DNA of 64,000 nt from Rhodoblastus sphagnicola. GTDB taxonomy: Bacteria > Pseudomonadota > Alphaproteobacteria > Rhizobiales > Beijerinckiaceae. Positions 37,063-46,021 of this stretch are shown here, piece by piece. The translations under genes and the position numbers were made by a program. The stretch's first letter is position 1; each line of letters starts with the position of its first letter. Below the pieces are notes generated by a model. The model had not been told where the DNA came from. It worked only from the letters and a program-made list of their open reading frames with translations, and searched no databases. The stretch lies in assembly GCF_002937075.1 (NCBI RefSeq), contig NZ_NHSJ01000057.1, forward strand, positions 62,001 to 126,000. The letters run 5' to 3'.

Positions 37063-37635
37063 TCAGCCCGCCCAGTCCAACCCATATTCGGCGGCGGCGC
37101 AAGCGAAGGCGCGCAGGAAGGCGGCAAGAAAAGAGCGTCCCACCACGAAGCGCCAATGGTTTTCGTCATGCCGCCACAGGGTCAGGTTGATGTGCGCGGC
37201 GGTGGTGGTGGCGGCGTCGCCCAGCGCGAATTTTTCAAGATCGAGCGGGACGAGTTTCGCCAGTACGGCGGGGAGCGCCGGCCCGGACGCCTCCAGCACG
37301 ACGAGGCCGCCGCCCTGCGCAAACACGGAGGCCTCTGGCGCGAAAGTCTTGTCGAGCCGGGTGAACAGGCCGCTCTCCTGCGACAGGACGAGCCAGCGGC
37401 CCGGCCCGGTTCCGATGAAGGCGACATTGTCGCCGGCGCTGCGGCGCGGGCCGTCGCACAGCGTGGCGCCAAGGGCTTTTGCCTTGGCGATCACCGTTTC
37501 GCGGTCGCGGCCGGCGACCAGCGCGCAGGCGTCGGCCGGGAGGCGGCACAAGGCGACGCGCTCGAAGGTTTCCGCGCCATGGAGGCCGGGCGGCAGCGGC
37601 TTGCCGAGCGGCAGGACGGCGAGGACATCAGCCAT
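37063..37635 (-). CDS. mgdD: N-methylglutamate dehydrogenase / sarcosine oxidase-type gamma subunit
   Basis: 190 residues from ATG 37635 (AGGGAG nine bases upstream), overlapping the mgdC stop by eight bases. Homologous to SoxG, the gamma subunit of heterotetrameric sarcosine oxidase, with the conserved end INLTLWRHDENHWRFVVGRSF. SoxG-type subunits are structural. It closes the four-gene operon mgdABCD (soxBDAG order). It is read as the NMG-pathway version because gmaS and mgs genes are in the same window; the SoxG assignment itself is secure. Confidence 0.83.
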   Translation of the reverse strand: MADVLAVLPLGKPLPPGLHGAETFERVALCRLPADACALVAGRDRETVIAKAKALGATLCDGPRRSAGDNVAFIGTGPGRWLVLSQESGLFTRLDKTFAPEASVFAQGGGLVVLEASGPALPAVLAKLVPLDLEKFALGDAATTTAAHINLTLWRHDENHWRFVVGRSFLAAFLRAFACAAAEYGLDWAG

Positions 37636-40588
37636 TTGAACGCTCTCCCTTGGAGTCGTAGAAGGCGGGCGCAAGGATTTCGACTAAAATGTCGGTTCCG
37701 CGCAAGCCATCCCAGGCGCGCAAAATTTCGCCGATGCGCGCGGCGCCGCCCTTGACGAAGCCGAGCGCGATTGCGTGGCCGAGGGTGGGCGAGATGGTGG
37801 CGCTGGTGAGATAGCCGAGATCGTTTTCGGTGGTCGCCGCCGCGCCCTTGGCCAGCACATGCGCGCCGGCGCGTAAAACCTCTTTCGGGTTGACCGGCTT
37901 GAAGCCGACGAAGCCCATGCGGTCCGGGTCGGTGAGCGCTGGGCGGCGGGCCATCACCGCGCCGATGTAATCTTTTTTCGTCGAGGCCATGCGGCCGAAG
38001 CCGAGGTCGGCGGCCGTGGTCTGGCCGTTGAGTTCGGGGCCGGAGACATGGCCCTTTTCGATGCGCATCACCGCGAGCGCTTCGAGGCCGTAGAAAGTGG
38101 CGTCCCATTCGGCGCCGGTCTCCAGAATTTTCCGCGCGAGTTGTTCCCCTTGATCGGCGGGGACGGCGATTTCAAAACCGAGTTCGCCCGAGAAGGAGAG
38201 GCGGAATATGCGCGCCTGCACGCCGCCGAGAACGGTGGTTTCGAGCGCGCCCATATAGGGCAGGTTCTCGGCGCTGACCGCGCTGGCGTCATCGACGATT
38301 TGCGCGATCAGGCCGCGCGAACGCGGGCCGGCGACGGCGATTTGCGCCCACTGCTCGCTGACCGAGGCCATGCGCACGTCGAGGTCCGGCCACAGGTTTT
38401 GCAGGCAAAAGTCGAGGTGCTGGCTGACCTTGGCGGCGTTGGCGGTGGTGGTGGTCATGATCCAGCGGTCTTGGCCGAGGCGCGCGGTCGTGCCGTCATC
38501 CATGACGAAACCGTCCTCGCGCAGCATCACGCCATAGCGCGCCTTGCCGATTGGCAGGGTCGAGAAGGTGTTGATGTAGATGCGGTCGAGCAGCTTTCCC
38601 ACGTCGGGGCCTTGCAACTCAATCTTGCCGAAGGTCGAGACGTCGATCACGCCGACGGATTCGCGCACCGCGCGCACCTCGCGATCGACGCTTTGTTTCC
38701 AGTTGGTCTCGCCCTTGCGCGGGAAATAGGCGGCGCGCAGCCAGGGGCCGGCTTCCACGAAGACCGCGCCCAGTTCCTCCGCCAGCGCGTGGGTCGGCGT
38801 CAGGCGCGCCGGGCGGAAATCCTTGGCCCGATGATGACCGGCGAAGGCGCCCAGCGCCACCGGCGACCAGGGCGGGCGGAACATGGTGGTTCCTGTTTCC
38901 GCGATGGTTTTGCCGCTCTGCTTGGCCATCAGCGCGAGGCCGGGCACGTTGGACAGTTTTCCTTGGTCGGTCGCCATGCCCAAAGTGGTGTAGCGCTTTA
39001 AATGTTCGACCGAGACGAAGCCTTCCTTATGGGCGAGGACGACGTCCTTGGCGCAGACGTCGTTCTGGAAATCGACGAAGGCCATGCCCTTGGAGTTTTC
39101 CACATGCCAGAACGCTTTGAGCGCACGAGGGGCGTCTTCGGCTTTAGGGGTGTCCGGGGCTGTGGCTTTAAAGCCGGCTTCTGTCGCCGCCTGCGCGCCT
39201 TGGGCCGCGCCCTGCGCCAGGCAGTCGGACAGGCTGTAGGCGCCGGTTGCGGCGCCGGCCACGCTCAGGCCCGGCGGGCATTCGCCCGGCACGAATGCCG
39301 CGATGGCTTCGTTCCAGACCGGCTTGCCGCCATGGTGGCAGGTGAGGGCGATGTTGGGCGAGAAGCCGCTGGACATGGCGAGGCCATCGACCTGCAAAAT
39401 CTCGGTCTTGCCGGCGGCGCGAAGCTCGATGCTGTCCAGGCATTTGCCCTTGGTGGCGAAAACCTCGCCGCCGAGAATGACGCGCAGGCCTCTGTCTTGC
39501 GCGGCTTGCGCCAGCGTGGGCGACACGGTGTCGCGGGTGTCGATCAGGGCGGCCACTTCGGCGCCGGCGTCGAGGGCGTCGAAGGCGGTGGTCCAGGCCG
39601 CGTCATTGTTGGCGAACACCGCCATTTTTTTCGCCGGCGCGACCGCGAAGCGGTTGATGTAGGTTTGCGCGGGCGCGGCCAGCATCACGCCGGGGCGGTT
39701 GTTGCCGCCGAACACGATGGGTCGATCCAGCGCGCCCGCCGCCAGCACCGCGCGCTTCGCCGTGATGCGCCAGAGGATTTGGCGCGGCTGGAATTTTTCC
39801 GGCGTGCGCAGATGGTCGCCGACGCGCTCCACCGCCGCATAGCAATCGTCGTAGATCGCGGCGACCGAGGTGCGGCGCATCAACCGGACATTGGGCAGGG
39901 CGCGCAATTCGGCGAGGGTTTTGTCCACGAATTCGGTTGGGGCGGCGTCGTTGATGGTTGTGCGCTCGCTGAGCAAGCGGCCGCCGAAGGCAAAATCCTC
40001 TTCCGCCAGGATCACGCGCGCGCCGGAGCGGCCCGCCGCCAGAGCGGCGCTCAAACCGGCGGGGCCGGAGCCGATCACCAGCACGTCGCAGAAGGCGTTG
40101 GCTTTTTCGTAAATGTCGGGGTCGGCTTCCTGCGCCGCGCGACCGAGGCCGGCGGCGCGGCGGATCGCCGGCTCGTAGAGTTTTTCCCAGGCGGCTTTGG
40201 GCCACATGAAGGTCTTGTAGTAAAAAGCCGCGCCGAAGAAGGGGGAGAGCAGGCCGTTGACTGCTAAAACGTCGAAATCGAGCGAGGGCCAGCGGTTCTG
40301 GCTGCGGGCTTCCAGGCCGTCGTAAAGTTCGGCGGTGGTGGCGCGGGTGTTGGGTTCGCGGCGGGCGCCCGAACGCAATTCGACCAGGGCGTTCGGCTCT
40401 TCGGCGCCGCCGCCGACAATGCCGCGCGGGCGGTGATATTTGAACGAGCGGCCCACCAGTTTGACGTCATTGGCGAGCAGGGCCGAGGCCAGAGTGTCGC
40501 CTTGAAAACCTTCAAAAAATTTGCTGTCGAAGGTGAAGCGCAGTTTTTGCGTCCGGTCGATCAGACCGTTCTTTTCCAGCCGGCTCAT
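37628..40588 (-). CDS. mgdC: N-methylglutamate dehydrogenase / sarcosine oxidase-type alpha subunit
   Basis: 986 residues from ATG 40588 (GGGGAGG before it), normal for SoxA. Order: a ferredoxin-like N-terminal region (SFKYHRPRGIVGGGAEEPNA), a nucleotide-binding domain VLVIGSGPAGLSAALAAGRS near residue 175, and a C-terminal aminomethyltransferase-like domain (from about 580; GVIDVSTFGKIELQGPDVGK; LGFEIAVP) that captures the methyl group on tetrahydrofolate as methylene-THF. The start overlaps the mgdB stop by ATGA. In the NMG pathway the substrate is N-methylglutamate; for true SoxA it is sarcosine. Confidence 0.88.
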   Translation of the reverse strand: MSRLEKNGLIDRTQKLRFTFDSKFFEGFQGDTLASALLANDVKLVGRSFKYHRPRGIVGGGAEEPNALVELRSGARREPNTRATTAELYDGLEARSQNRWPSLDFDVLAVNGLLSPFFGAAFYYKTFMWPKAAWEKLYEPAIRRAAGLGRAAQEADPDIYEKANAFCDVLVIGSGPAGLSAALAAGRSGARVILAEEDFAFGGRLLSERTTINDAAPTEFVDKTLAELRALPNVRLMRRTSVAAIYDDCYAAVERVGDHLRTPEKFQPRQILWRITAKRAVLAAGALDRPIVFGGNNRPGVMLAAPAQTYINRFAVAPAKKMAVFANNDAAWTTAFDALDAGAEVAALIDTRDTVSPTLAQAAQDRGLRVILGGEVFATKGKCLDSIELRAAGKTEILQVDGLAMSSGFSPNIALTCHHGGKPVWNEAIAAFVPGECPPGLSVAGAATGAYSLSDCLAQGAAQGAQAATEAGFKATAPDTPKAEDAPRALKAFWHVENSKGMAFVDFQNDVCAKDVVLAHKEGFVSVEHLKRYTTLGMATDQGKLSNVPGLALMAKQSGKTIAETGTTMFRPPWSPVALGAFAGHHRAKDFRPARLTPTHALAEELGAVFVEAGPWLRAAYFPRKGETNWKQSVDREVRAVRESVGVIDVSTFGKIELQGPDVGKLLDRIYINTFSTLPIGKARYGVMLREDGFVMDDGTTARLGQDRWIMTTTTANAAKVSQHLDFCLQNLWPDLDVRMASVSEQWAQIAVAGPRSRGLIAQIVDDASAVSAENLPYMGALETTVLGGVQARIFRLSFSGELGFEIAVPADQGEQLARKILETGAEWDATFYGLEALAVMRIEKGHVSGPELNGQTTAADLGFGRMASTKKDYIGAVMARRPALTDPDRMGFVGFKPVNPKEVLRAGAHVLAKGAAATTENDLGYLTSATISPTLGHAIALGFVKGGAARIGEILRAWDGLRGTDILVEILAPAFYDSKGERSNG

Positions 40589-40854
40589 GCGCGCCTCCCC
40601 TCGGCGGCGAAGCGCGTCGCCGTTATCGCGTGGGTCAGCGTGTCGCGCTCGACTTCGACCCAGCGGCGGCAGCCGGCGCTGTGATACCAAAGCTCGCGAA
40701 ACGCGCCGGCGGGATTGTCGCGCAGATAGACGTAATCGTGGAATTGCTCCGCCGCGTCGGGGGCGGCGGCATCGGGGCGGACCGGGGTCGCGTCGCCGCG
40801 ATAGGAAAATTCCTCGGCGTCGCGGGCGCCGCAATAGGGGCAGGGGATCAGCAT
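40585..40854 (-). CDS. mgdB: N-methylglutamate dehydrogenase / sarcosine oxidase-type delta subunit
   Basis: 89 residues, SoxD family. The N-terminal CPYCGARDAEEF carries two zinc ligands; FHDYVYLRDNPAG and WYHSAGCRRWVEVERDT are family hallmarks. It shares one base with the mgdA stop (TGATG) and overlaps mgdC by ATGA, so all subunits are co-translated. Larger in-frame ORFs to 41106 are only upstream extension. Confidence 0.86.
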   Translation of the reverse strand: MLIPCPYCGARDAEEFSYRGDATPVRPDAAAPDAAEQFHDYVYLRDNPAGAFRELWYHSAGCRRWVEVERDTLTHAITATRFAAEGRRA

Positions 40855-42107
40855 CAGTGCAAGTTCGGCTGGGCGCCGACTCCCTTTTCGTCGATGACGT
40901 GGCCGGTGCGGAAGCGGTCGAGCCGCATGGCCTTGGTGAGCGGGTGCGGCTCGTCGCGGGCGATGGTGTGGGCGAAGCACCAGCCCGAGGCCGGGGTGGC
41001 CTTGAAACCGCCATAGCTCCAGCCGGCGTTGAGATAGAGGTTTGGCAGCGGGCCGATGTCGATGATCGGACTGCCGTCCATGCTCATGTCGCACAGGCCC
41101 GCCCATTGCCGCAGCAGGCGCAGGCGGCCGAGCAGCGGCATCAGCGCCACGCCGCCTTCGAGCACGTCCTCGATCACCGGCAAATTGCCGCGCTGGGCGT
41201 AGGAATTGTAGCCGTCGAGGTCGCCGCCGAAGACGAGGCCGCCCTTGTCGGATTGCGAGATGTAGAAATGGCCGGCGCCGAAGGTGAAGACGCCGGGGAT
41301 CAGCGGTTTTATGGCCTCGGAGACGAAGGCTTGCATCACCAGGCTTTCGATGGGCAGGCGCAGGCCGAGCTTGCTGGCGAGGCGCGACGAGGAGCCGGCG
41401 ACGGCCAGCGCGATTTTTTTCGCTTTGATGGTTCCGCGCGGGGTTTCGACGCCGGTGACGGCGCCGTCGGGGCCTCGGGTAAAACCGGTGACTTCGCGGT
41501 TTTGCAGAATGTCCACGCCCAGCTTGTCGGCGGCGCGGGCAAAACCCCAGACGACGCCATCGTGGCGGGCGGTGCCGGCGCGGGCCTGCAACAGGCCGCC
41601 CTTGATGGGGAAACGGGCGTTGTCGTAATCGAGGAAGGGCAGCAGGGTTCTGACCTGGGCGGCGTCCAACAATTCGGAATCGGCGCCGGCGAGGCGCATG
41701 GCGTTGCCGCGCCGGACATAGACGTCGCGTTGCGCGTCGGAATGGATCAGGTTGACGATGCCGCGCTGGCTCGCCATCACATTGTAGTTCAACTCCTGCT
41801 CCAGACCTTCCCAGAGTTTGACCGAGTGTTCGTAGAACGGCTCGTTGCCGGGCAGCAGGTAGTTGGAGCGGAAAATGGTGGTGTTGCGGCCGGCGTTGCC
41901 CGAGCCGATCCAGCCTTTTTCCAGCACCGCGACGTTTGTTATGCCGTGGTTCTTGGCGAGGTAATAGGCGGTGGCGAGACCGTGGCCGCCGCCGCCGATG
42001 ACGAGGACGTCATATTCGGGTTTCGGCTCGGGGTCGCGCCAGGCCCGTTCCGCAAAACGGTTTTTCGTCAGTCCGTTGACGATGACGTTGAACAGCGAAT
42101 ACCGCAT
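40854..42107 (-). CDS. mgdA: N-methylglutamate dehydrogenase / sarcosine oxidase-type beta subunit
   Basis: 417 residues. The FAD site is VLVIGGGGHGLATAYYLA near residue 35, then GNAGRNTTIFRSNYL as in SoxB. It oxidises the N-methyl amine, giving glutamate (or glycine, if sarcosine is the substrate) with the methyl group passed to the alpha subunit. First gene of the operon; the 117-base divergent region to the GlxA-type regulator holds a direct repeat likely to be that regulator's operator. Confidence 0.9.
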   Translation of the reverse strand: MRYSLFNVIVNGLTKNRFAERAWRDPEPKPEYDVLVIGGGGHGLATAYYLAKNHGITNVAVLEKGWIGSGNAGRNTTIFRSNYLLPGNEPFYEHSVKLWEGLEQELNYNVMASQRGIVNLIHSDAQRDVYVRRGNAMRLAGADSELLDAAQVRTLLPFLDYDNARFPIKGGLLQARAGTARHDGVVWGFARAADKLGVDILQNREVTGFTRGPDGAVTGVETPRGTIKAKKIALAVAGSSSRLASKLGLRLPIESLVMQAFVSEAIKPLIPGVFTFGAGHFYISQSDKGGLVFGGDLDGYNSYAQRGNLPVIEDVLEGGVALMPLLGRLRLLRQWAGLCDMSMDGSPIIDIGPLPNLYLNAGWSYGGFKATPASGWCFAHTIARDEPHPLTKAMRLDRFRTGHVIDEKGVGAQPNLH

Positions 42108-42175
42108 GGAAAAGACTCGTTGCGGCGCGCTCGCCGCTTGTCGTCACTATGGGGCGGCGGCGGCTTTGCCTTCAT

Positions 42176-42209
42176 GCCTGTTTGCGACTAATGCTTGCTT
42201 GTTTGCGAC
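42176..42209. promoter_or_regulatory. Direct-repeat operator between mgdA and the GlxA-type regulator
   Basis: GCCTGTTTGCGAC (42176-42188) and GCTTGTTTGCGAC (42197-42209) agree in 12 of 13 bases and are 21 bases apart, two helical turns. AraC-family regulators typically bind such direct repeats. The site lies in the 117-base space between the divergent mgdA and regulator starts and could control both. Confidence 0.6.
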
Positions 42210-42224
42210 ATTTTGGGGGCGGAC

Positions 42225-43175
42225 TTGCATCGCATCGGGTTCCTGCTGCTGCCGGATTTTCCGCTGATGTCCTATGCCTCGGCGGTCGAGCCGTTGCGCG
42301 CCGCCAATGTGCTGGCGGGCGAGACGCTTTATTGCTGGTCGCATCTCAGCTTGGACGGCGCGCCCGTGCGCGCCTCCGTCGGTTTGGAGATCGTTCCCGA
42401 CCTGACTTGGGAGACGGCGCGGGCGCTGGATTCGCTGTTCGTCTGCGCCGGCGGCAATCCCGCCGCCTTCGACCACAAGCCGACGTTTTCGCGGCTGCGC
42501 GCGCTGGCGGCTGCGGGCGTCGAGATCGGCGGCATGTCCGGCGGCGCTTTTGTTCTGGCGCGCGCGGGCCTGTTGCGGCGGCGGCGCTGCACCATCCATT
42601 GGGAGCATATTCCGGCGCTGCTGGAAGAGTTTCCCGACCTGCAGCTGGAGCGCACGCTCTATGTGTTCGACGGCGGCTCCTCCACCGGCTTGGCCACCTG
42701 CGCCGGCGGTTTGGCCGCCTTCGACATGATGGCCGATCTGATCGGGCGGCGCCATGGCGCGCAGCTCGCCGCAGGTGTGAGCGAATGGTATTTGCGCACG
42801 CATTCGCGCTCGGGCGAGGAGGCGCAGCGGCTGTCCTTGCGCGAGCGCACCCGCGTCGCCAATGACAAGGTTTTGAAGGCGCTTGCCCTGATGGAGGAGC
42901 GGATCGAGCATCCGTTGGCGCGGAAAACGCTGGCGGAGGCGGCGGGCGTTTCGGTGCGCCAGTTGGAGCGGCTGTTCGCCGCCCATCTCGGGCGATCGCT
43001 CGCCAGCCATTATCTTGGCCTGCGTCTCGATCGCGCGCGAAAACTGTTGCGGCAGACCAGTCTGTCGGTGGTGGAGGTCGCGCTGGCCTGCGGTTTCGCC
43101 GCCAGCGGGCATTTTTCCCGCGTGTACAAGGCGCGCTTTGGCTGCGCGCCGACCGTCGAACGGCGCAATCAATGA
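42225..43175 (+). CDS. GlxA/GbdR-type AraC transcriptional regulator
   Basis: 316 residues from TTG 42225, which has GGGGGCGG just upstream and gives the usual start LHRIGFLLLPDF; an in-frame TTG at 42195 is longer but has no ribosome site. Residues 1-180 are a DJ-1/PfpI-like sensor domain (IGGMSGGAFVLARAG elbow); the C-terminal 100 residues carry two helix-turn-helix units (KTLAEAAGVSVRQLERLF; VVEVALACGFAASGHFSRVY). Relatives control glycine betaine, sarcosine or NMG catabolism. Divergent transcription from mgdABCD makes that operon the likely target. Confidence 0.9.
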   Translation: MHRIGFLLLPDFPLMSYASAVEPLRAANVLAGETLYCWSHLSLDGAPVRASVGLEIVPDLTWETARALDSLFVCAGGNPAAFDHKPTFSRLRALAAAGVEIGGMSGGAFVLARAGLLRRRRCTIHWEHIPALLEEFPDLQLERTLYVFDGGSSTGLATCAGGLAAFDMMADLIGRRHGAQLAAGVSEWYLRTHSRSGEEAQRLSLRERTRVANDKVLKALALMEERIEHPLARKTLAEAAGVSVRQLERLFAAHLGRSLASHYLGLRLDRARKLLRQTSLSVVEVALACGFAASGHFSRVYKARFGCAPTVERRNQ

Positions 43176-43192
43176 TTGCGCGTCGCCGTTTA

Positions 43193-43209
43193 TGTTTCCT
43201 ATAACGAAA
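43193..43209. promoter_or_regulatory. Possible operator/-10 region of the XRE-cupin gene
   Basis: The AT-rich stretch TTTCCTATAACGAAA is an imperfect dyad centred on TATA, some 25-40 bases upstream of ATG 43232, where such regulators often bind their own promoter. Only position and partial symmetry support it. Confidence 0.3.
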
Positions 43210-43231
43210 TAATTATTCAGACGAGGCGGTT

Positions 43232-43858
43232 ATGAAGGCGAACAAGGACCAGAACCCGCATTCGACTTCGGGCGCGAAGGAAAATCGGCTCGAAGTCGCC
43301 ATCGGCCGGCAGGTCCACGAATATCGCGTCAAGCTGGGCATGACCGTGGCGGATCTGGCGCGCCAGACCGGCCTTTCGGCGGGCATGCTTTCAAAGATCG
43401 AGAATGGCGGCACCTCGCCGTCGCTGGCGACCTTGCAGGCCATGTCCAAGGCGCTGAACGTTCCGGTGACCGCGTTTTTCCGCAAATTCGAGGAGCAGCG
43501 CGACGCCACCTATGTAAAGGCGGGGCACGGGCTGGCGATCGAGCGGCGCGGGACGCGCGCGGGCCACCAGTATCACCTGCTCGGCCATTCCATCGGCAAA
43601 TCGCTGGTGGTCGAGCCTTATCTGGTGACGCTGACCGAGACCGCCGACGTGTTCCCGATCTTCCAGCACGCCGGCCAGGAGTTCGTCTATATCGTCGAGG
43701 GCGAGGTCACTTATCGCCACGGCGACAAGCTTTATCCGATGACGGCCGGCGACAGCCTGTTCTTCGACGCCGACGCGCCGCATGGGCCGGAAGAGCTGAA
43801 GAAACTGCCGATCCGGCTTTTGTCGGTGATCGTCTATTCGCGGACGGGGGAGAACTAG
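43232..43858 (+). CDS. XRE-family regulator with cupin sensor domain
   Basis: 208 residues. An HTH_XRE domain (about 20-85; LGMTVADLARQTGLSAGMLS, IENGGTSPSLATLQAMSKAL) is followed by a cupin barrel (about 115-205; HAGQEFVYIVEGEVTYRHGD, GDSLFFDADAPHGPE) that senses a small molecule. Such regulators often accompany amine and amino-acid catabolism, including glx/glnT regions. It follows the GlxA-type regulator in the same direction and probably controls part of the amine genes here. Confidence 0.88.
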   Translation: MKANKDQNPHSTSGAKENRLEVAIGRQVHEYRVKLGMTVADLARQTGLSAGMLSKIENGGTSPSLATLQAMSKALNVPVTAFFRKFEEQRDATYVKAGHGLAIERRGTRAGHQYHLLGHSIGKSLVVEPYLVTLTETADVFPIFQHAGQEFVYIVEGEVTYRHGDKLYPMTAGDSLFFDADAPHGPEELKKLPIRLLSVIVYSRTGEN

Positions 43859-43893
43859 AGCGCGATGCGTTTACACGGAAACGCATCGCGCTC
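43858..43893. repeat. 15-bp stem-loop of a dispersed intergenic type, possible bidirectional terminator
   Basis: GAGCGCGATGCGTTT (43858-43872) pairs perfectly with 43879-43893 around a six-base loop ACACGG. It starts at the last base of the XRE gene and lies between it and the convergent minE, so it may terminate both. The following GCATGATCGTTCCCGAAAA resembles the tail of a dispersed Hyphomicrobiales repeat. Confidence 0.65.
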
Positions 43894-43955
43894 TGGAGTC
43901 ATTGTTTTTGCATGATCGTTCCCGAAAACCGATGGCCGCTTTTCGGAAATCCCGC

Positions 43956-44246
43956 TTAGGCCGTGGCGCGCATCGGCATGTGACGGGCGGGCGCGATTTT
44001 CTCGGTCGGAAGCTCCACATCGATCTCCAATGTGGACACGGAGCCATGCTGGCCCATGGTGATCTTCAAGGCGTCCGGCGCGATGTCGATATGCTTGGCG
44101 ACGGTCGCCAGGATTTCGTCGCGCAGGATGGCGATGAGATTTTTGGGTCCCAGCGTCATGCGCTCGTGGGCGAGCAGAATCTGCAAACGCTCTCGCGCGA
44201 CCGGAGCCGTGGCGGCGCGCGATTTGAACATGTCGAAGAAGCTCAT
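43956..44246 (-). CDS. minE: Cell division topological specificity factor MinE
   Basis: 96 residues. N-terminal membrane-targeting helix (MSFFDMF), MinD-binding segment RERLQILLAHERM, then the topological specificity domain (LRDEILATVAKHIDI). It releases MinD from the membrane at the cell middle and so permits mid-cell division. The start overlaps the minD stop by ATGA. Confidence 0.94.
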   Translation of the reverse strand: MSFFDMFKSRAATAPVARERLQILLAHERMTLGPKNLIAILRDEILATVAKHIDIAPDALKITMGQHGSVSTLEIDVELPTEKIAPARHMPMRATA

Positions 44247-45058
44247 GCCGCCCTCCGGCCGAGGATGCGGGTGAGCAGGGATTTTTTCTCGCCGGGAATC
44301 AGCATGGGCACGGATTCGCCCATCAAGCGGCGCGCGGCGTCCTCATAGGCGCGGCCGGCCTGGCTGGTCGATCCGTTGATGGTGATGGGCGCGCCGAGGT
44401 TCGAGGCGCGCAGGATGTCCTCGCTTTCCGGGATGATCCCCATCAAGGGAATGGAAAGGATGTCCAGCACGTCGGCGACGCTGAGCATCTCGCCGCGGCT
44501 GGCGCGGGCGGCGTCGAAGCGGGTCAGCAGCAACTGCTTTTCCATGCGCTGGCCTTGTTCGGCGCGCAGCGTGCGGGAATCGAGCAGGCCGATGATGCGA
44601 TCGGAATCGCGCACCGACGAGACTTCCGGGTTGGTGACCACGATCGCCTCGTCGGCGAAGCGCATCGCCAGCAGGGCGCCGCGTTCGATGCCGGCGGGGC
44701 TGTCGCACAGGACGTAGTCGAACAGGCCGCGCAATTCCTCGATGACGCGCGCCACGCCTTCTTCCGTCAGGGCGTCCTTGTCGCGGGTCTGCGAGGCCGC
44801 GAGCAGGCTCAGCGTCTCCACGCGCTTGTCGCGAATCAGCGCTTGCGTCAGCTTGGCGTCGCCGTTGGCGACATTGATGAGATCGTAAACCACGCGCCGC
44901 TCGGCGCCCATGACGAGATCGAGATTGCGCAGGCCGACGTCAAAATCGACGACGCAGACGCGCTTGCCGGTCCTGGCCAGCGCCGCCCCGATGGCAGCCG
45001 TCGAGGTCGTTTTTCCTACGCCGCCTTTTCCCGACGTCACCACAACGACTTTGCTCAT
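44243..45058 (-). CDS. minD: Septum site-determining ATPase MinD
   Basis: 271 residues. Deviant Walker A VVVTSGKGGVGKTTSTAAIG, switch-type VVDFDVGLRNLDLVMG, and CDSPAGIERGALLAM. The C-terminus ends in a basic amphipathic stretch (SLLTRILGRR) for membrane binding. It recruits MinC and is cycled by MinE. 13 bases separate it from minC. Confidence 0.96.
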   Translation of the reverse strand: MSKVVVVTSGKGGVGKTTSTAAIGAALARTGKRVCVVDFDVGLRNLDLVMGAERRVVYDLINVANGDAKLTQALIRDKRVETLSLLAASQTRDKDALTEEGVARVIEELRGLFDYVLCDSPAGIERGALLAMRFADEAIVVTNPEVSSVRDSDRIIGLLDSRTLRAEQGQRMEKQLLLTRFDAARASRGEMLSVADVLDILSIPLMGIIPESEDILRASNLGAPITINGSTSQAGRAYEDAARRLMGESVPMLIPGEKKSLLTRILGRRAA

Positions 45059-45071
45059 CGCACTCCCCTTC

Positions 45072-45821
45072 TCAGTTCAAAATTCTAATTTCGAGGTCGC
45101 TCTCGACCAGGCGGACCTCGATGCTCTTGCCCTCGGTCCTCGGATCCCTGTCTTCGGCGGTCAGATAGGCGCCGCCGACGCAAAGCAGTTCCGCGCGCGC
45201 TTCCGTGCAGAAAATGCGCGCGTTCTCTATGCCGGAGACGCCGGCGAAGACGCGGCCTTGAATCGCGCCATAGACATGCACCGATCCGCCCGCGACGACT
45301 TCGGCGCCGGAGGCGACGCGGCCGATGATGGTGATGTCGCCGGCCAGATTGCAGATCGACTGGCCCGAGCGCACGGGCGCGTCGATGATCAGGGTCTGGC
45401 TGCATCCCGTATTGCGCGGCTCCAGCCTGGGAGCCTCGCGTTCGGCGGGGGCCGGCGCGTTTTCGGCGGCGGCGTCCATGGTTTCGGGCTCCGCTGGCTC
45501 GGGCTTGCCGGATATGCCTCCCGACACATTCGGGGGCAGATGCGGACCGACCAAGGTCTTGTTGGCGTTTTCCACGCCCATGACGCGGATGTGACGGCGC
45601 GCCAATGCGGTCAACGCATCGCGATAGTCTCTTAACGGTATGTCGAGCTGGGCCAGATCCAGAATGATCGGCTTGTTGGCGAAAAAGCTCGGGGACCGGG
45701 TGAGCCAGCCGTCCAGCATTTCGAACCAATCGGCCAGGGGTTCCGCCGGTTGCAGAACGAACGCGATCAGCGAATGCGTCCGGAGATTCAGCGTGGCGGA
45801 GCTGCGCACGTGGGCGTTCAT
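45072..45821 (-). CDS. minC: Septum formation inhibitor MinC
   Basis: 249 residues. N-terminal FtsZ-inhibiting domain (about 1-100), a Pro/Ala/Glu-rich linker (about 105-150) and a C-terminal beta-helix domain (APVRSGQSICNLAGDITIIG; GGSVHVYGAIQGRVFAGVSG). It blocks FtsZ polymerisation away from mid-cell. It leads the minCDE operon, behind CtrA-like sites. Confidence 0.93.
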   Translation of the reverse strand: MNAHVRSSATLNLRTHSLIAFVLQPAEPLADWFEMLDGWLTRSPSFFANKPIILDLAQLDIPLRDYRDALTALARRHIRVMGVENANKTLVGPHLPPNVSGGISGKPEPAEPETMDAAAENAPAPAEREAPRLEPRNTGCSQTLIIDAPVRSGQSICNLAGDITIIGRVASGAEVVAGGSVHVYGAIQGRVFAGVSGIENARIFCTEARAELLCVGGAYLTAEDRDPRTEGKSIEVRLVESDLEIRILN

Positions 45822-45864
45822 CGAAGCATCCTGTTGACGTTCTATTAACCATGGTAGGGAATGG

Positions 45865-45880
45865 TTTACAAAAAGTTAAC
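45865..45880. promoter_or_regulatory. CtrA-like site upstream of minCDE
   Basis: TTTACAAAAAGTTAAC matches TTAA-N7-TTAAC with one mismatch, 44-59 bases upstream of minC. A second half-site TTAACCAT stands at 45845, identical to the eight bases TTAACCAT of the ftsE-side site. Confidence 0.5.
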
Positions 45881-46021
45881 GCCGGGGGAGCCGTCGGCGC
45901 TTCCCTGTGGGAAAGTTGGCCTTGGGCCGCGTTGATCGCTCTTGCGCCCGCAAGAATTCGCCCGCCGCGAGGCTGCTCCTCGGGACGGGCTGATCGAACG
46001 CGTATAGGGGTCGTTTGCTTT

